From Spirochaetales bacterium (GTDB lineage Bacteria; Spirochaetota; Spirochaetia; Sphaerochaetales; Sphaerochaetaceae): a stretch of 64,000 nt of DNA. Positions 61,514-64,000 of the stretch are shown here, piece by piece. Positions within the stretch are counted from its first letter, which is position 1. Each line of letters begins with the position of its first letter. The notes under the pieces are model-generated. The model was given only the letters and a program-made list of their open reading frames with translations, had not been told where the DNA came from and searched no databases. Where the stretch lies: positions 310,001 to 374,000 of the forward strand of contig JAHDQJ010000002.1 in the NCBI GenBank assembly GCA_018433865.1. Direction: 5' to 3'. Made by a program: the position numbers and the translations under genes.

Positions 61514-63301
61514 ATGGAATACAAGCAGAGAACCGTGACATGCGGAGAGCTACGGAAGGCGGACGACGGCAGGCTCGTCGTCCTCAACGGATGGGTACAC
61601 CGGGACAGGAACCACGGCGGCATCCACTTCATCAATTTGCGCGATCGCTACGGCATCACACAGGTGGTCGTCGGTGAGCAGGCACCGGAGGAAGTGGTCA
61701 GGACCGCCGAGAAGTTGCGTGTCGAATTTTGCATCGCAGTGGAGGGAATCGTCCATGCACGTCCCGCTTCGATGGTGAATGCGGAGATGGCGACCGGGGA
61801 GATTGAGGTCGAGGTCACTTCCCTGCAGATCCTCAGCACGTGTGACCCCGTTCCCTTCCTGATCGACGAGGAATCGGATGCGAAGGAAGACACCAGGCTT
61901 CGCTACCGCTACCTCGACTTGCGTTCGAACGGCATGCAGAAGAGGATCAAGCTTCGCCACGATTTCGTCAAGGCTATCCGCGACTACCTTTGTGGCCGTG
62001 GATTCTATGAGATCGAGACGCCGACATTGATCCGCTCGACACCCGAGGGAGCGCGGGACTTCCTGGTCCCCTCGCGCATCTATCCCGGCAAGTTCTATGC
62101 CTTGCCGCAGAGCCCCCAGTTGCTCAAGCAGATCCTCATGGTCAGCGGATTCGACAAGTATTTCCAGATAGCCCGCTGCTACCGTGACGAGGATGCCCGC
62201 GGGGACCGTCAGCTCGAATTCACCCAACTCGACCTTGAGATGAGCTTCGTGAAGCGCGATGATGTGCTGTTGCTCATGGAGCAGCTGTTCGGCTATGTGT
62301 TCGAACGGACGATGGACGTCAAGCTCCCCGAGCATTTCACCCGCCTCAGCTGGCATGATGCAATGAACACCTACGGTGTGGACAAGCCCGACCTGCGCTA
62401 TGGCCTGCCGTTGACGGATGTCGACGACCTGGCCAAAGAGAGTACCTTCGGAACCTTCAAGGCAGTCCTTGAGGCCGGCGGATGCGTGAAGGCCCTGCGG
62501 GCTCCCGCATCCGATACGGTCGCGTTCACCCGCAAGTACATCACCGAGCTCGAGGATGCCGCGAAGGTCTACGGAGCCAAGGGGTTGGCGTGGATGAAGA
62601 TCGGTAGCAACCACACCCTCGAAGGTGGCGTATCGAAGTTCTTCGTCGGCCAGGAACGCGCGCTCATCGACCGGATGGAGGCGAACGAGGGAGACATGAT
62701 CCTCTTTGTCGCCGACCAGTGGAAGAAGACCTGCAACTCGCTCGGTGCGGTGCGCATCAAGCTTGCGAGGGACCTGAAGCTCTTCGATCCCAAGGACTTC
62801 GCATTCTGCTGGATCATAGACTTCCCCCTCTTCGAGTTCAACGAGGACCGCGGACACTGGGAGGCTGCACACCACATGTTCAGCATGCCCCAGGCGCAGT
62901 ACCTCGATACGCTCGAGTCCGATCCGGGCAGCGTGAAGGGAGACCTCTACGACTTGGTCCTCAACGGCTATGAGGTTGCTTCCGGTTCGATCAGGATCCA
63001 CGACATCGAGCTGCAGAAGAGGATCTTCAGGATCTGCAACATCCCCGACGAAGAATCGGAGGTCCGGTTCGGGTTCCTCCTCAACGCATTCCGTTATGGA
63101 CCGCCGCCGCACGGCGGAATCGCACCGGGTATCGACCGGATGGTGATGATCATGGCGGGCCAGAGTTCGATCAAGGAGGTCATCGCCTTCCCGAAGAACA
63201 CCGCAGCGGTCTCTCCGATGGACGACGCTCCCTCCTACGTCGATCAGAACCAGCTCGATGAGCTTCACCTGATCATCAAGCAGCCTGAGCAGAAGGGGTG
63301 A
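61514..63301 (+). CDS. aspS: Aspartyl-tRNA synthetase
   Basis: 595 residues, the bacterial length. The N-terminal OB-fold anticodon domain includes LNGWVHRDRNHGGIHFINLR. Class II motif 2 is FQIARCYRDEDARGDRQLEF. A GAD insertion domain follows, and motif 3 is GIAPGIDRMVMIMAG. It charges tRNA-Asp; whether it also charges tRNA-Asn cannot be read from this window. The start at 61514 fits the family N-terminus. It has no ribosome site but a strong promoter whose -10 ends six bases upstream, so the essential gene appears leaderless. The flavoprotein gene follows after two bases. Confidence 0.96.
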   Translation: MEYKQRTVTCGELRKADDGRLVVLNGWVHRDRNHGGIHFINLRDRYGITQVVVGEQAPEEVVRTAEKLRVEFCIAVEGIVHARPASMVNAEMATGEIEVEVTSLQILSTCDPVPFLIDEESDAKEDTRLRYRYLDLRSNGMQKRIKLRHDFVKAIRDYLCGRGFYEIETPTLIRSTPEGARDFLVPSRIYPGKFYALPQSPQLLKQILMVSGFDKYFQIARCYRDEDARGDRQLEFTQLDLEMSFVKRDDVLLLMEQLFGYVFERTMDVKLPEHFTRLSWHDAMNTYGVDKPDLRYGLPLTDVDDLAKESTFGTFKAVLEAGGCVKALRAPASDTVAFTRKYITELEDAAKVYGAKGLAWMKIGSNHTLEGGVSKFFVGQERALIDRMEANEGDMILFVADQWKKTCNSLGAVRIKLARDLKLFDPKDFAFCWIIDFPLFEFNEDRGHWEAAHHMFSMPQAQYLDTLESDPGSVKGDLYDLVLNGYEVASGSIRIHDIELQKRIFRICNIPDEESEVRFGFLLNAFRYGPPPHGGIAPGIDRMVMIMAGQSSIKEVIAFPKNTAAVSPMDDAPSYVDQNQLDELHLIIKQPEQKG

Positions 63302-63303
63302 GC

Positions 63304-64000
63304 TTGCCACACCTGGCGATCATCGGCGGAGGGCCTGCGGGCCTGTTCGCCGCATGGTGTGCCGCACGCGTGCTCACTGAGGGAAGCGTCACCCTGTACG
63401 AGAGAAATGACCGGTGCGGGAGAAAACTCCTCGCGACCGGCAGCGGCCAATGCAACCTTACCCGTGAAGACCCTGCCGAGCAGATGCTCACCCACTACGG
63501 GGAGCATGGCCGCTTCCTCGTCCACGCGATGCATGCCCTTGATCCCGAGCACACGGTCCGTCTGTTCCGAAAGCTCGGACTTCCGCTCGCCGTCCGGGAG
63601 GATGGCAAGATATTTCCTGCATCATTGAAAGCCTCCGATGTGCGCGACGTGCTTGTCCGCTCATGTCTTGGGGCGAATGTCAGGATCGTCACCGGAAGTC
63701 GTATCCTGACGATGGAGAAGAGGGACGGCCGCTTCTTCTGTGATGCATCGGAACGCACCTTTGCAGCCGACCGGGTGTTGCTCGCCACCGGAGGCATGAC
63801 CTACCCGAAAACAGGATCCACCGGGGATGGGTATCGCCTCGCATCCCAACTGGGCCATGCCATCAATGCCCCACATCCTGCGTTGACCGCGGTGAGCGTG
63901 CCCGACAGCGCGATCGGAAGTTGCAGCGGCATCTCACTCGAATCGGTCGCATTGGTCCACACGGACCGTGATGGCAAGCGTCGGGTGGCCAACGGGGCGC
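63304..64000 (+). CDS. HI0933/BaiN-family flavoprotein (3' end outside window)
   Basis: Partial: 232 residues visible, open to the window end. It starts with TTG two bases after the aspS stop, with AAGGGG five bases upstream. The FAD-binding GGGPAGLFAAWCAA lies at the N-terminus, followed by CGRKLLATGSGQCNLT, the HI0933-family signature, and later LLATGGMTYPKTGSTGDGY. Family members are NAD(P)/FAD oxidoreductases of mostly unknown substrate; BaiN acts on bile-acid intermediates. Co-transcription with aspS is likely from spacing. Confidence 0.88.
   Translation, partial: MPHLAIIGGGPAGLFAAWCAARVLTEGSVTLYERNDRCGRKLLATGSGQCNLTREDPAEQMLTHYGEHGRFLVHAMHALDPEHTVRLFRKLGLPLAVREDGKIFPASLKASDVRDVLVRSCLGANVRIVTGSRILTMEKRDGRFFCDASERTFAADRVLLATGGMTYPKTGSTGDGYRLASQLGHAINAPHPALTAVSVPDSAIGSCSGISLESVALVHTDRDGKRRVANGA

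Noticed and set aside
61550-63310. 586-codon open frame antisense to aspS
   Set aside because: Shadow of a certain synthetase gene; no ribosome site, no recognisable motif.
1-64000. CRISPR arrays, insertion sequences, prophage or integrative elements
   Set aside because: No regular repeat-spacer array, transposase, integrase or phage gene was seen on either strand.

Overview
The window looks like chromosomal DNA of a fermentative, diderm anaerobe. My best guess is a spirochaete of the Sphaerochaeta type. This rests on gene content and is inference: GTP-type PEP carboxykinase, pyruvate formate-lyase with its activase, a two-part 2-hydroxyacyl-CoA dehydratase-activase-like protein, lipoprotein signal peptidase, small beta-barrel-like outer-membrane proteins, and sugar ABC importers without their own ATPase. 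Base composition is even and G+C-rich. I see no insertion sequence, prophage, CRISPR array or rRNA. Genes are densely packed on both strands, and no stretch over 300 bases lacks a gene.

Layout. 1-9.7 kb: end of a molybdenum hydroxylase (xanthine dehydrogenase type), RNase D, a uracil/xanthine permease, an orphan helical protein, an M20 peptidase with a PanE-like reductase, and pckG. 9.9-24.8 kb: a GPH sugar symporter, a U32 peptidase-family protein, a small OMP, tRNA-Ala(GGC), a phosphoesterase, a racemase-HAD-EamA run, a DAACS symporter, an aminotransferase with a MerR regulator, and a sugar ABC importer. 25-36 kb: a membrane GGDEF-EAL protein, tRNA-Ala(CGC), guanine deaminase, a second PanE homologue, and pflBA facing an FNR/CRP regulator across a TGTGA-N6-TCACA operator. 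Then come CBS and AEC genes and a yeiH/LysR pair. 36-47 kb: an OMP; thiamine pyrophosphokinase, a variant shikimate-dehydrogenase homologue and an esterase; a beta-propeller protein; lspA; a Nif3-family gene diverging from a Lon-type protease; MATE, SpoU methylase and rsmI.

47-52 kb holds a doubled phage-shock (Psp) module. It comprises sigma54-pspA-pspC, a central pspF, and sigma54-pspA-pspB-pspC-DUF4097. Three copies of a shared 15-bp palindrome lie about 116-138 bp upstream of the two sigma54 promoters, and two of them cover the pspF promoter. It is followed by a marR-ABC-ABC exporter operon, the split activase pair, a DUF1848 protein, aspS and the start of a HI0933-type flavoprotein.

The most striking cross-window signal is translational. 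At least eight genes lack a Shine-Dalgarno sequence. Instead they have a sigma70-like -10 box ending 6 or 7 nt before the start codon, usually with a -35 box at 17-18 bp. They are the HAD, yeiH, thiamine pyrophosphokinase, nif3-like, lon-like, rsmI, pspF and aspS genes. This predicts leaderless mRNAs for a sizeable class of genes, next to neighbours with strong AGGAGG sites.
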